NCBI GenBank assembly: GCA_016709665.1
Contig: JADJMI010000001.1
Location: 372,001 to 436,000 of the forward strand
Source of the DNA: Betaproteobacteria bacterium
GTDB taxonomy: Bacteria > Pseudomonadota > Gammaproteobacteria > Burkholderiales > Usitatibacteraceae
Length of the DNA stretch: 64,000 nucleotides
Reading direction: 5' to 3'
Positions 16,627 to 24,220 of this stretch are shown here, in pieces. The notes under the pieces are model-generated. The model saw only the letters and a program-made list of their open reading frames with translations, was not told the DNA's origin and searched no databases. The stretch's first letter is position 1, and each line of letters begins with the position of its first letter. Position numbers and translations under genes: made by a program.

Positions 16627-17169
16627 CGCACCTCTCCTCGATGGCGAATGTCACCTTGGAATATCCGATTCCAACGACATTGAAGCCGATATCCATGCCC
16701 CACGAGTCGGAGAACAGCGAGCAGCTAGTGAGTTGTCCAAGGCGCGTGATGCCAAGAGCTCCGCCATAACCGTAGACAGCAGACAAGCTCGACTTCACAA
16801 AGAGGCCTTCCACGGCCTTTTGCACTTGGGCACCGGGTCCGTCAATGAAACATGTCCCTCCTGCGGACCCAGAGATTGGAATCGGCCCTTGCCGACCACG
16901 CCGTACATCACAGCAACGCCGACAGTTACGCGCTTGCCGCATTTGCATTCGGATACAAGGGTATAGGACTCCATTCCGCCGCCTAGGCCCAACCCCATAC
17001 TTCCCGAGAAGCCTGAGCCCTCCCACTTGACCAATCCGTAAGGGTCTCGCGCACTGATCGGGCGTTGACCAACATATGAGTAGGTACTGTTTCCGCCCTT
17101 CAGCCCAATCGGATCGCTCTGCACATACCTCCCGATCCCCGGCTCGTAATCGCGGAAGTAGTTGTAATG
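16610..17169 (-). pseudogene. L10 Rhs C-terminus, frameshifted Gly-rich toxin
   Basis: Near-identical copy of the L14 toxin. A CCCC-to-CCC loss near 16886 ends the frame after YGVVGKG; further run-length differences occur near 16815 and 16835. The core codon before His-Tyr is AAA, so there is no own start. Confidence 0.75.
17103..17169 (-). repeat. Rhs cassette repeat L10
   Basis: Full copy with CAT-TAC; right border of duplicated cassette B. Beyond it lies a PIN-type toxin-antitoxin pair rather than another immunity gene. Confidence 0.9.
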
Positions 17170-17198
17170 TTTCTCGATGTCGATGTTTGAGGCAGTAC

Positions 17199-17444
17199 CT
17201 ACAATCCGTCGTCCCTGCTTGGGGGTGTATTTGGAGCGCCACGCAGGAAGCGCATCAGATCGGACGGCTTGGCTTTCGCTGCTCGTCGCTTGAGAAACTC
17301 CTCAGCAGTTTCGATCGTGCCGACCTTTTCGGCCACTGCAACAGCAATGAATTGATTGAGCGACACCCCATCGACTTTTGCAAGCCGGGCAGCGGCAGCC
17401 TTGACGGATCTGGGCATCTTCAAGAGGTAGGAGGCTTTGCTCAT
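17199..17444 (-). CDS. Antitoxin of PIN-type module (HicB/Arc-like)
   Basis: 81 residues. MPRSVKAAAARLAKVDGVSLNQFIAVAVAEK is the ribbon-helix-helix antitoxin pattern (split near GV). ATG overlaps the PIN toxin stop (TGATG) with an AAGGAG ribosome site. It sits inside the Rhs array between repeat L10 and a damaged repeat. Confidence 0.75.
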   Translation of the reverse strand: MSKASYLLKMPRSVKAAAARLAKVDGVSLNQFIAVAVAEKVGTIETAEEFLKRRAAKAKPSDLMRFLRGAPNTPPSRDDGL

Positions 17445-17863
17445 CAGTCGATCTCCTTCAGACACTGTTTTGGTGTGATGACGTGTAGCGCAAACTTGAC
17501 GGCTGCCGGCGCGAAGTCCCGGATGTTGTGGGTGACCAGAAAGTTGGCGCTGCCGTTCACCGCCGCTTCCAGGACTAGTTCATCAGATGGATCGGCGAGT
17601 TGCGGGCGCCAGCGGAAGTGCACTTCGACAGGTTCGCAAGCGCTGGCAAGGGCGGCCAATGCGCCCTGCACATCCTGCTCGCTCATTCCCGTAACGAGGC
17701 GGTGCTCCGCACGCAGAAGCACTTCCTCATATTCCAGAAACAATGCAGTCGTAACCAATGGCCTAAGCGATCCCGTGGCTACCCGTTGCAGCAGCAGATT
17801 ACTGGCGCCCAGCCGACTCCTGAACGCCGACACCACGACGGATGTGTCGAGAACGATTCGCAT
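17444..17863 (-). CDS. PIN-domain toxin (COG1569-type)
   Basis: 139-residue PIN ribonuclease. Acidic metal-binding residues are visible in VLDTSVVVSAF, the LEYEEVL region, LADPSDELVLEAA and VTHNIRDF. Cleaves RNA in this family. Unlike its neighbours it is a cytoplasmic toxin with a normal ATG start, so it is a separate module inserted in the array. Confidence 0.85.
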   Translation of the reverse strand: MRIVLDTSVVVSAFRSRLGASNLLLQRVATGSLRPLVTTALFLEYEEVLLRAEHRLVTGMSEQDVQGALAALASACEPVEVHFRWRPQLADPSDELVLEAAVNGSANFLVTHNIRDFAPAAVKFALHVITPKQCLKEID

Positions 17864-17944
17864 GACGCAAAGGATAGCATATCCTATTGGATATATTACC
17901 TATCGACCCCGTTTGACTTGCCGGGACGACTGCCGCGCCAGAAT

Positions 17945-17958
17945 GTAGCTGTATTGCA
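17945..17958 (-). repeat. Remnant of a Rhs cassette repeat
   Basis: GTAGCTGTATTGCA differs by two bases from the repeat end GTAGTTGTAGTGCA and is followed by the same ATCTACTCGGGC as the intact repeat L17. The other ~55 nt of the repeat are missing, where the PIN module now lies. Confidence 0.6.
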
Positions 17959-17960
17959 AT

Positions 17961-18464
17961 CTACTCGGGCCCAAACATTCGAATGGTAGGGGCCCTTCCG
18001 CCATAGATAAACCAAAGGGAACTGTTGCGGGCCACGGGGGATAAGTCGCTGGCAATCTCAAGTTCAATTCTGTATGTCCCACCGCCGCGCGGAACTGGGA
18101 GTTTGAGTCCCGAAGTGCCGGTTGATTCGTCATACATATAGCCATACCCATGGCATGACTTCTGTCCGTGCGCCCAAGTCAAATCGCCTCCTTTGAGGAC
18201 TTGACCAAAGACGAGCGTACCTTCGCGTTCAATTCGAATTGCAATTGACGTAGCCGGCGAAAGGGGAGTGCATAGGACGTTTGGCACAGCCCAGACCAAC
18301 CGCGCCTCGCCTTCCGGTAAGCGCACCTCGCTGCTGAACTTTCCAGCTTGGATCGCAAAATCAGCAACTCGAGTAGCCTTCTCGAAGTCTGATGAAGGAA
18401 GCAGCGAACATCCGCCAATGCTCACCAAGGCAATTCGCAGCAACGATTTCGAGATGCCGTTCAT
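17961..18464 (-). CDS. L11 immunity candidate, lipoprotein
   Basis: 167 residues from ATG at 18464 (overlaps toxin stop as ATGA). The signal peptide ends in VSIGGC, a lipobox. The mature part is beta-rich with a SCHGYGYMYDESTG segment. Nearly identical to the L18 immunity protein (24221-24724). Confidence 0.7.
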   Translation of the reverse strand: MNGISKSLLRIALVSIGGCSLLPSSDFEKATRVADFAIQAGKFSSEVRLPEGEARLVWAVPNVLCTPLSPATSIAIRIEREGTLVFGQVLKGGDLTWAHGQKSCHGYGYMYDESTGTSGLKLPVPRGGGTYRIELEIASDLSPVARNSSLWFIYGGRAPTIRMFGPE

Positions 18465-19021
18465 TTCGGTGCTGGCCCCGCGGCAGGTCCGCCCCAGCCA
18501 GGCGTAAGCCAAGGTCCATCACCCTGCGATAGTCCGCACTCCCTGGCGATGATGGAGGCGAATGTGTTGCTGTTGGGGCCGAGAAGCGCGTTGTACTTCG
18601 ACGGGTCCGGATAGGCTTCCAGAACGCGGTCTATGCACTTGCTCACGCCACAACTGGTGTTCCAAGGGCCGCAGCGCGACTCGCCCGGGATGTCGAATCC
18701 ATCATCAATCTTGATTTGCCCAGCACCATTGTTTGAACTGCCCCATGGGGCAGGGCCTTGCAAACCTACTCGCCTCGACTTCGATTGGCAGTTCTCGCAC
18801 TCGTCTTGCCTGTCCCTTACCTCATTCACAAAGCAGTGAGCAAAGCCCGGGACAATCATCTTGCAGCACATTTGGGCCTTCAGGCCGTAAAGATCAAAGT
18901 GACTGAGCGGACGACCCCTTACATAGGAAAAGGTATTGAACCCACCCCTCAAGCCAATCGGATCGCTCTCAACATACCTCCCGATCGCCGGGTCGAAATC
19001 GCGGAAGTAGTTGTAGTGCAA
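18461..19021 (-). CDS. L11 Rhs C-terminus, Cys-rich papain-like candidate
   Basis: 186 residues from TTG at the HYNYFRDFDPAIGRY core. The tail has MCCKMIVPGFAHCFV, ECENCQSKSRR, GPWNTSCGVSKC and LLGPNSNTFASIIAREC. The His-then-NSNTF order is reminiscent of permuted papain/LRAT-like enzymes, but the nucleophilic Cys is not certain. Duplicate of L18. Confidence 0.6.
   Translation of the reverse strand: MHYNYFRDFDPAIGRYVESDPIGLRGGFNTFSYVRGRPLSHFDLYGLKAQMCCKMIVPGFAHCFVNEVRDRQDECENCQSKSRRVGLQGPAPWGSSNNGAGQIKIDDGFDIPGESRCGPWNTSCGVSKCIDRVLEAYPDPSKYNALLGPNSNTFASIIARECGLSQGDGPWLTPGWGGPAAGPAPK
18951..19021 (-). repeat. Rhs cassette repeat L11
   Basis: Full copy with RYVESDPIGL coding; homology to rhs extends upstream through GAGACGGGATTGCAC. 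Confidence 0.9.
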
Positions 19022-19073
19022 TCCCGTCTCGTCAAGGGAGGCGCATGTCCGGGGCGGTTTGATTTATGCCTAG

Positions 19074-19403
19074 CTACTTCATCCGTGATGCGCGAACTAC
19101 TCCTCCGCGTACCTCAAGATAGCCTTCTGCCAAGGTCAGACGAAGCAGCTTCTCCCCATCGCGGTCACATAGCACTCCGTCAGAGATCGCTCCTGCCTTC
19201 TCATGCCGCACCAGTTCGCGCAAGTCTGTAGCCACGACCACCCAGCTGGTTGGTTTTGCAATTCGAACTTCCCAAAGCTCCCGTTGCCTTGTGTCGAGGT
19301 TCGCATATAAGGAGCAGACGATTCGAATCGAGTGTCCGCGAGCCCTTGTGAACTCGAGGCTCTCGATATTGCCATCGTGCCAAAACGGTTCATTGCGCTT
19401 CAT
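19074..19403 (-). CDS. L12 immunity candidate, soluble protein
   Basis: 109 residues from ATG 19403 with GAGGAA upstream. No signal or membrane segment; beta-rich (HSIRIVCSLYANLDTRQREL). It follows the L12 toxin by about 12 nt. Family unknown. Confidence 0.6.
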   Translation of the reverse strand: MKRNEPFWHDGNIESLEFTRARGHSIRIVCSLYANLDTRQRELWEVRIAKPTSWVVVATDLRELVRHEKAGAISDGVLCDRDGEKLLRLTLAEGYLEVRGGVVRASRMK

Positions 19404-19414
19404 AGGTTCCTCAA

Positions 19415-19915
19415 CTAGCTTGTCGCGAGCGTCACGCAAATTAGAATTATCGTTACAACACCAGTCATCGCATCTATGACTGGTCTCCAAGCCTTCTGAC
19501 AGTCTTGATCGCAGGACATGAACGGTTTGCCGGGCTCAGGATTCGGCTTGCACTGAAAGCCATGCCTTGCGGCACACTGCCTTACAGCCTTGGGCATGGC
19601 ATCACAAGTGCTACCGTGGGAGCTACCACCGCCTTCTCCTGCCGCCCCTGCGTTGCCCCGGCAATCCCAGTGAATGTGTCTGGTGATCTTTCCCGTCTTC
19701 TCATCCAAGACTTGATCGATGCGGATCGTGCAGTTCTTGCCGCACTCGATTGATTGACCTGAGATGTGCTTTACGAGACCTTTCGGATCACTAAACACTA
19801 GCGGACCGGCTTCAACATACCCGTATGTATTCAGCCCCCCACCCAACCCAATCGGATCACTCTGAACATACCTCCCGACTGCTGGGTCGTAATCGCGGAA
19901 GTAGTTGTAGTGCAT
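19415..19915 (-). CDS. L12 Rhs C-terminus, HxHWDC-type toxin
   Basis: 166 residues, ATG at the HYNYFRDYDPAVGRY core. The tail has CGKNCTIRIDQ, RHIHWDCRGNAG, SSHGSTCD, then CAARHGFQC and a final membrane-like helix (VTIILICVTLATS). It shares HxHWDC-x-G with the broken L8 toxin; the paired His could be catalytic or bind metal. Confidence 0.65.
   Translation of the reverse strand: MHYNYFRDYDPAVGRYVQSDPIGLGGGLNTYGYVEAGPLVFSDPKGLVKHISGQSIECGKNCTIRIDQVLDEKTGKITRHIHWDCRGNAGAAGEGGGSSHGSTCDAMPKAVRQCAARHGFQCKPNPEPGKPFMSCDQDCQKAWRPVIDAMTGVVTIILICVTLATS
19845..19915 (-). repeat. Rhs cassette repeat L12
   Basis: Full copy with ATG before CAC-TAC. Confidence 0.9.
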
Positions 19916-19959
19916 TCACTACTGCCTGGCGGAATTTCCAAGCACTCGCTGATGAGCGC

Positions 19960-20244
19960 TTAGCATGGACGAACAAGCAGTGTCTTTGAAAGCTCCTCCC
20001 CTTTGCAGCGGGCAATTAGGGCAACCTCAATTAGAGGGCCTGCATCATCTTGCAATTCCTGAATGGGCTGAAATTCCACCTGAAGGACGAAATCGGGATC
20101 CTGACTCGTGCGATAGTCAAAATCCAAAATGACGCTCCCGTGACTCTGTAGAAGTTGCCGGGCTTCAACAAAGTCAATTGTGGACAACTGCGCTTCACTG
20201 GCCGCCAACTGCCGCGTAAGAAGCGAAGCTAGATCTTCGCTCAT
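19960..20244 (-). CDS. L13 immunity candidate, soluble protein
   Basis: 94 residues. ATG overlaps the toxin stop (TAATG). No signal peptide; contains SVILDFDYRTSQDPDFVLQV. Family unknown. Confidence 0.6.
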   Translation of the reverse strand: MSEDLASLLTRQLAASEAQLSTIDFVEARQLLQSHGSVILDFDYRTSQDPDFVLQVEFQPIQELQDDAGPLIEVALIARCKGEELSKTLLVRPC

Positions 20245-20726
20245 TAGTCCGCTCCGCCTCTGCTTGGCGCGTTCGGCGGGCCAGAGGGACCAGGCGGAGG
20301 TTTCGGCTGCATAGTTGTAAAGCACTTCATCGGTATCGGCACGTAGTAATTCATGCGAGGTCCGCCCTTGGCCCTCACGTAGCAAGTAATTTGATAGTGT
20401 TCGCACCAGCCAAGGCCCACGAAATAATGATTCGCAGGGTCGCGCCTCAGTTCGCAATGGACGTCTTGGCAGAATTGCTTTGCATTTTGTGCAAAATCTT
20501 GGAACTTCTTCCTGCAACCCGGCATTCGCATGCAAATGCGGATTGCTGCAGCGCCCAGAACCAGAATGCCGGCTCCTGCCGGATTGAGTCCCAATTCATC
20601 GGTGTTGGATAGCGGATTGCCAACAACATAGCCATAGGTGTTCAGCCCACCTTCCAGCCCTATCGGATCGCTCTGTACATACCGCCCGATCCCCGGCTCG
20701 TAATCGCGGAAGTAGTTGTAGTGCAA
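20244..20726 (-). CDS. L13 Rhs C-terminus, unknown toxin
   Basis: 160 residues from TTG at the HYNYFRDYEPGIGRY core. After TDELGL a short hydrophobic segment (AGAGILVLGAAAIRIC) precedes a Cys-containing domain with HYFVGLGWCEHYQITCYV and a proline-rich end. Family unknown. Confidence 0.6.
   Translation of the reverse strand: MHYNYFRDYEPGIGRYVQSDPIGLEGGLNTYGYVVGNPLSNTDELGLNPAGAGILVLGAAAIRICMRMPGCRKKFQDFAQNAKQFCQDVHCELRRDPANHYFVGLGWCEHYQITCYVRAKGGPRMNYYVPIPMKCFTTMQPKPPPGPSGPPNAPSRGGAD
20656..20726 (-). repeat. Rhs cassette repeat L13
   Basis: Full copy; left border of intact duplicated cassette B. Confidence 0.9.
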
Positions 20727-20765
20727 TCCGGTCTCCGGAAGGTAGCCGCCTAGCCGTTACTTCTC

Positions 20766-21122
20766 TCAAATTAGAAGTGGAAGCATCAATCCGATCCAAC
20801 AGAGCACTAGTGCTCCGATTGCAATTCGACGCCAACGAATGCTCTGCTCATAGTTCTGCAGTACAGAAAGCAGTACCTTGTTCGTCGCAGCACTCTCCCG
20901 AACCTGCTTTCGCCTATTGCTAGTCAACGCTGCGATGCCGAACCAGTGCATGCGCGTGGTAGGTCGACCGAGATTGGCGAAAAGATCTCTATGTTGTCGC
21001 GCCAAGAGTTCAAGTAGCTCTTTCTCTACAAGCCAAACCCATAGTGTGGCTATGCCCAACGACATCAAGAGAATCGGAAAAATCCAGAACAGGACATCAG
21101 AGACGCTACGGGCCACAGCCAT
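20766..21122 (-). CDS. L14 immunity candidate, two-helix membrane protein
   Basis: 118 residues, identical to the protein at 16270-16626. Two terminal membrane helices with a basic middle domain. The start overlaps the L14 toxin end by 17 nt. Confidence 0.65.
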   Translation of the reverse strand: MAVARSVSDVLFWIFPILLMSLGIATLWVWLVEKELLELLARQHRDLFANLGRPTTRMHWFGIAALTSNRRKQVRESAATNKVLLSVLQNYEQSIRWRRIAIGALVLCWIGLMLPLLI

Positions 21123-21696
21123 CGCACCTCTCCTCGATGGCGAATGTCACCTTGGAATATCCGATTCCAACGACATTGAAGCCGATATCCATGCCCCACG
21201 AGTCGGAGAACAGCGAGCAGCTAGTGAGTTGTCCAAGGCGCGTGATGCCAAGAGCTCCGCCATAACCGTAGACAGCAGACAAGCTCGACTTCACAAAGAG
21301 GCCTTCCGCGGCCTTTGCACTTGGGCACCCGAGTCCGTCAATGAAACATGTCCCTCCTGCGGACCCAGAGATTGGAATCGGCCCCTTGCCGACCACGCCG
21401 TACATCACAGCAACGCCGACAGTTACGCGCTTGCCGCATTTGCATTCGGATACAAGGGTATAGGACTCCATTCCGCCGCCTAGGCCCAACCCCATACTTC
21501 CCGAGAAGCCTGAGCCCTCCCACTTGACCAATCCGTAAGGGTCTCGCGCACTGATCGGGCGTTGACCAACATATGAGTAGGTACTGTTTCCGCCCTTCAG
21601 CCCAATCGGATCGCTCTGCACATACCTCCCGATCCCCGGCTCGTAATCGCGGAAGTAGTTGTAGTGTGTAGTCACCACAAATTTGTGGCCTCTCAA
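21106..21696 (-). CDS. L14 Rhs C-terminus, Gly-rich toxin (intact copy of L10)
   Basis: 196 residues from a TTG overlapping the preceding stop. After RDPYGL the tail is Gly-rich with beta-like alternation (FSGSMGLGLGGGMESYTLV; CKCGKRVTVGVAVMYGVVG) and later CSLFSDSWGMDIGFNVVGIG. Membrane-active beta structure is suggested by composition and by its membrane immunity partner, not by recognised homology. Confidence 0.6.
   Translation of the reverse strand: MRGHKFVVTTHYNYFRDYEPGIGRYVQSDPIGLKGGNSTYSYVGQRPISARDPYGLVKWEGSGFSGSMGLGLGGGMESYTLVSECKCGKRVTVGVAVMYGVVGKGPIPISGSAGGTCFIDGLGCPSAKAAEGLFVKSSLSAVYGYGGALGITRLGQLTSCSLFSDSWGMDIGFNVVGIGYSKVTFAIEERCDGCGP
21600..21667 (-). repeat. Rhs cassette repeat L14
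   Basis: Full copy; codon before His is ACA, so no start at the core. Right border of duplicated cassette B. Confidence 0.9.
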
Positions 21697-21995
21697 CGAT
21701 CAGCTGTACTTCCTGACTGGTTTGTTTCTTTGGAACAAATCGCTAGAGGAATCAAGCGTAGTCCGATCCAACCTACGGCTGCGCCAATAGCCAAATATGA
21801 CACTGCGACCACCCACCACGCCAATCTCTCGGTCGGCAGCAACCAAGTAAACACTGCCGCAACCACGATTGCGGCAAGCTCAAGAGCCTTGTTTTCAAGC
21901 ACAAGGGACTTGCTACAGCTTCCGCAGACAATTTCTCGACTCGGCAGCAGACCAATTGAAACTTGGCTTCCGCAAGACGGACATCTCTTCTTCAT
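21693..21995 (-). CDS. L15 immunity candidate, zinc ribbon plus membrane helices
   Basis: 100 residues. MKKRCPSCG and VCGSCSKSL form a zinc ribbon; two membrane helices follow. ATG overlaps the L15 toxin stop (ATGA). Same architecture as the L7 immunity protein. Confidence 0.65.
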   Translation of the reverse strand: MKKRCPSCGSQVSIGLLPSREIVCGSCSKSLVLENKALELAAIVVAAVFTWLLPTERLAWWVVAVSYLAIGAAVGWIGLRLIPLAICSKETNQSGSTADR

Positions 21996-22501
21996 GGTCC
22001 GACTCCGAAGGGAGAACGATGAGATTCTGGCCATGAAGGACATGACTGCTGATCGCATACCGGCTTAAGGACAACCTGACATCCTTGCGAAATCATTGTT
22101 GAGTAGGGCATCCCAAACCCACCAGCCATGGAACCACCGGTGCAGATCAGGGTGGCTACCAATCTGCACCCTTCCTTTGGATGAGGGGGGCGCCAGAGAC
22201 AAAAATTGTTGTTCCGACTGTCGTAGGGGCGCGGTGGGCCGTCGCCGAACCAAGGCACTGTAGCCGCCGGGGTCTTCTTGAACCAGGAGTTCTGATCCGG
22301 GCAGTTCCACCACCAGTTTTCGCCAGCTCCACCACCCCAGGAAGGGTCATACCACCGGTCAAGTCCAAGTCTGTCGAAGTAGGCGACTGGGTTCGCGCCA
22401 ACATAGCCAAAGGTATTTGTTCCGCCCCTCAGCCCAATCGGATCGCTCTGAGCGTACCTCCCGATTGCCGGGTCGAAATCGCGGAAGTAGTTGTAGTGCA
22501 A
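21992..22501 (-). CDS. L15 Rhs C-terminus, unknown toxin
   Basis: 169 residues from TTG at the HYNYFRDFDPAIGRY core. The tail is Trp/Gly/Pro-rich (GGGAGENWWWNC) followed by CRLVATLICTGGSMAGGFG and Cys pairs. The hydrophobic Gly-rich segment and zinc-ribbon/membrane immunity recall L7. Confidence 0.6.
   Translation of the reverse strand: MHYNYFRDFDPAIGRYAQSDPIGLRGGTNTFGYVGANPVAYFDRLGLDRWYDPSWGGGAGENWWWNCPDQNSWFKKTPAATVPWFGDGPPRPYDSRNNNFCLWRPPHPKEGCRLVATLICTGGSMAGGFGMPYSTMISQGCQVVLKPVCDQQSCPSWPESHRSPFGVGP
22431..22501 (-). repeat. Rhs cassette repeat L15
   Basis: Full copy with RYAQSDPIGL coding. Confidence 0.9.
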
Positions 22502-22535
22502 CCCCGTCTCCTGGGATGTGCCACGGCACCCTTTG

Positions 22536-22697
22536 CTAGCGACGGCCTTCACACTCGTCGGTGGAGTAGTTCCACCTTCCGCCGCCGTCCAAACAGCCAT
22601 CAATACGAAGCTCTCGAGCCAGCCACGCGCCTAAAGCGACCACGAGCGCGAGGAGCAAACAAAGAGCGATCATCAAGTTCTTGCGTCGAACAGACAT
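22536..22697 (-). CDS. L16 immunity candidate, small membrane protein
   Basis: 53 residues: one N-terminal membrane helix (LMIALCLLLALVVALGAWLA), then CLDGGGRWNYSTDEC. ATG is 2 nt after the L16 toxin stop. The Cys pair implies an oxidised, periplasmic C-terminus. Confidence 0.6.
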   Translation of the reverse strand: MSVRRKNLMIALCLLLALVVALGAWLARELRIDGCLDGGGRWNYSTDECEGRR

Positions 22698-22699
22698 GG

Positions 22700-23167
22700 T
22701 CAGTACTTCCTGTCCAATCCTCGCGGACGGTACGGCTCGCAAGCAAACGCACAATCCAAGCTGGTGATTGCCCCCCAACCCCTGCCGTACCGGTTCGCTT
22801 CCTGGTCTGCGTCGGACGCCGATTTGGGATCGCCCTTGATGTTCTTGTCGAACCACTCCCGTCTGTCTGAGAGATCTCGGCAGAGCTTCCACGCCTCCCT
22901 CGCGCATCGTGCGCCTTCGCAGTTCGCTTTGCAGTGAAAGTACTTGTCTGCGCTGACAGTGTTTGCCCTCTTCATATCTTGGTAGTTCTTCCAGAAGGCG
23001 CTTGCAACGCAGATAGAATCAGGTGCCAAGCCCTGCCTGTCACTGTCGCGCAACGGGCTTGCCCCTACATAGTCGTAGGTGTTTCGACTGGCAAGCAACC
23101 CAATCGGATCGCTTTGCACATACCTACCGATCCCCGGGTCGAAATCGCGGAAGTAGTTGTAGTGCAT
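22700..23167 (-). CDS. L16 Rhs C-terminus, serum amyloid A-like toxin
   Basis: 155 residues, ATG at the HYNYFRDFDPGIGRY core. The tail reads SADKYFHCKANCEGAR, LSDRREWFDKNIKG and SDADQEANRYGRGWG, in the order and spacing of the serum amyloid A family (DKYFHARGN; SDARE; ADQAANEWGRSG). Activity of such a domain as a bacterial toxin is not established here. Immunity follows 2 nt downstream. Confidence 0.65.
   Translation of the reverse strand: MHYNYFRDFDPGIGRYVQSDPIGLLASRNTYDYVGASPLRDSDRQGLAPDSICVASAFWKNYQDMKRANTVSADKYFHCKANCEGARCAREAWKLCRDLSDRREWFDKNIKGDPKSASDADQEANRYGRGWGAITSLDCAFACEPYRPRGLDRKY
23097..23167 (-). repeat. Rhs cassette repeat L16
   Basis: Full copy with ATG before CAC; right-hand neighbour sequence equals that of L4 (cassette A border). 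Confidence 0.9.
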
Positions 23168-23237
23168 CTCCTTGGCGGATTCAAGAACGGCAATACAAGC
23201 CCCCGGCTCTCGTCTGCCCCACTGACAAATGGCGCGC

Positions 23238-23687
23238 CTACTGCCGCGGTGACAGTTTCCTTTCCAAGTCCGCGATCTTTAAGCGGGTCGGTTCGCCCCA
23301 GATGGCACTTGCATCGATGCTGTCGTCCACAATCTTTCGCGCGCCAACACTTCCGACGCTTGTTCGGAAGTCACCGTTCGCCGATTTCAGGAAAAGTACA
23401 TACCTCTGGCCTACCACAAGACTCGCCTCCTCTGACACTCCCGGTACAAACACCACGTATACCTCTTGAGGCGGCAACCCCTTCAGAGACTTGACTACCC
23501 GAATCAAGGCCCGTCGTGAGGGCAGCCCTTCATAGGGCGAGAGTCTTCCCGGCTCGAACGCAACTACCTCTCCGACGCACACTAGGTTTGACGACGCGCT
23601 AAGTTCAGCCAATGTCACCTTCGGCAGCTTGCCCAATGCGGGTGACGCAACGGTTGCCCACAGGAGCATGACCAGAATTCTAAGCAT
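23238..23687 (-). CDS. L17 immunity candidate, exported protein
   Basis: 149 residues from ATG 23687, with a GAGGTAG ribosome site. A Sec signal peptide (MLRILVMLLWATVASPALG) precedes a beta-rich domain with SNLVCVGEVVAFEPG and LVVGQRYVLFLKS. A periplasmic inhibitor of the upstream metallopeptidase is the natural reading; similarity to TIMP/NTR-like folds is only suggestive. Confidence 0.65.
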   Translation of the reverse strand: MLRILVMLLWATVASPALGKLPKVTLAELSASSNLVCVGEVVAFEPGRLSPYEGLPSRRALIRVVKSLKGLPPQEVYVVFVPGVSEEASLVVGQRYVLFLKSANGDFRTSVGSVGARKIVDDSIDASAIWGEPTRLKIADLERKLSPRQ

Positions 23688-23694
23688 GGCTACC

Positions 23695-24219
23695 TCACGG
23701 CGTGGGCGTTGAACATGGGAAGCACTTCTTCTCGATTTCGTTGATGTCTGGGTGTCGGTCTTCTCCCAATCCCATGTTATGCAGAAGCTCGTGAATGAGG
23801 GTCGAGGCGAGACACCCACACCGTTTGGGATCGAACCCTGGGGGTTTCATCCAGATCTGATTTCCGCCAACTTGACCGCTACCGCATACATCGCCACCGG
23901 CGCATGTCACTTCAGCGGTCTCCAAGGCGCGTCGAAGGTGTTCGTGAAGGTGACAGGGAATGCAGCCCTCCGGTCCTCCACAACTCATGCAACTGCTGTC
24001 GAGCTTCTTGCGTACGTCCCGTTCTGCGTCTTCGATGCCCTTTCTCTGTGCAGGGGTGCATCCACCCTTGATTACTAGAAGGCCCCAAGGATCTGCAGAT
24101 ACCAAGGGTCGGCCCTTCACATACCCGTAGGTACTGACCCCCCCCTTCAACCCTATCGGATCACTCTGCACATACCTCCCGATCGCGGGGTCGTAATCGC
24201 GGAAGTAGTTGTAGTGCAA
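23695..24219 (-). CDS. L17 Rhs C-terminus, zinc metallopeptidase toxin
   Basis: About 174 residues from TTG at the HYNYFRDYDPAIGRY core. After ADPWGL, Cys-rich helices (SSCMSCGGPEGC; HLHEHLRRAL) lead to LIHELLHNMGLGEDRH, an HExxHxxGxxxDxxH zinc site, and a final KKCFPC. Predicted protease; the exported immunity protein argues for a periplasmic target. Confidence 0.8.
   Translation of the reverse strand: MHYNYFRDYDPAIGRYVQSDPIGLKGGVSTYGYVKGRPLVSADPWGLLVIKGGCTPAQRKGIEDAERDVRKKLDSSCMSCGGPEGCIPCHLHEHLRRALETAEVTCAGGDVCGSGQVGGNQIWMKPPGFDPKRCGCLASTLIHELLHNMGLGEDRHPDINEIEKKCFPCSTPTP
24149..24219 (-). repeat. Rhs cassette repeat L17
   Basis: Full copy; also the left border of duplicated cassette C. 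Confidence 0.9.
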
Positions 24220-24220
24220 T

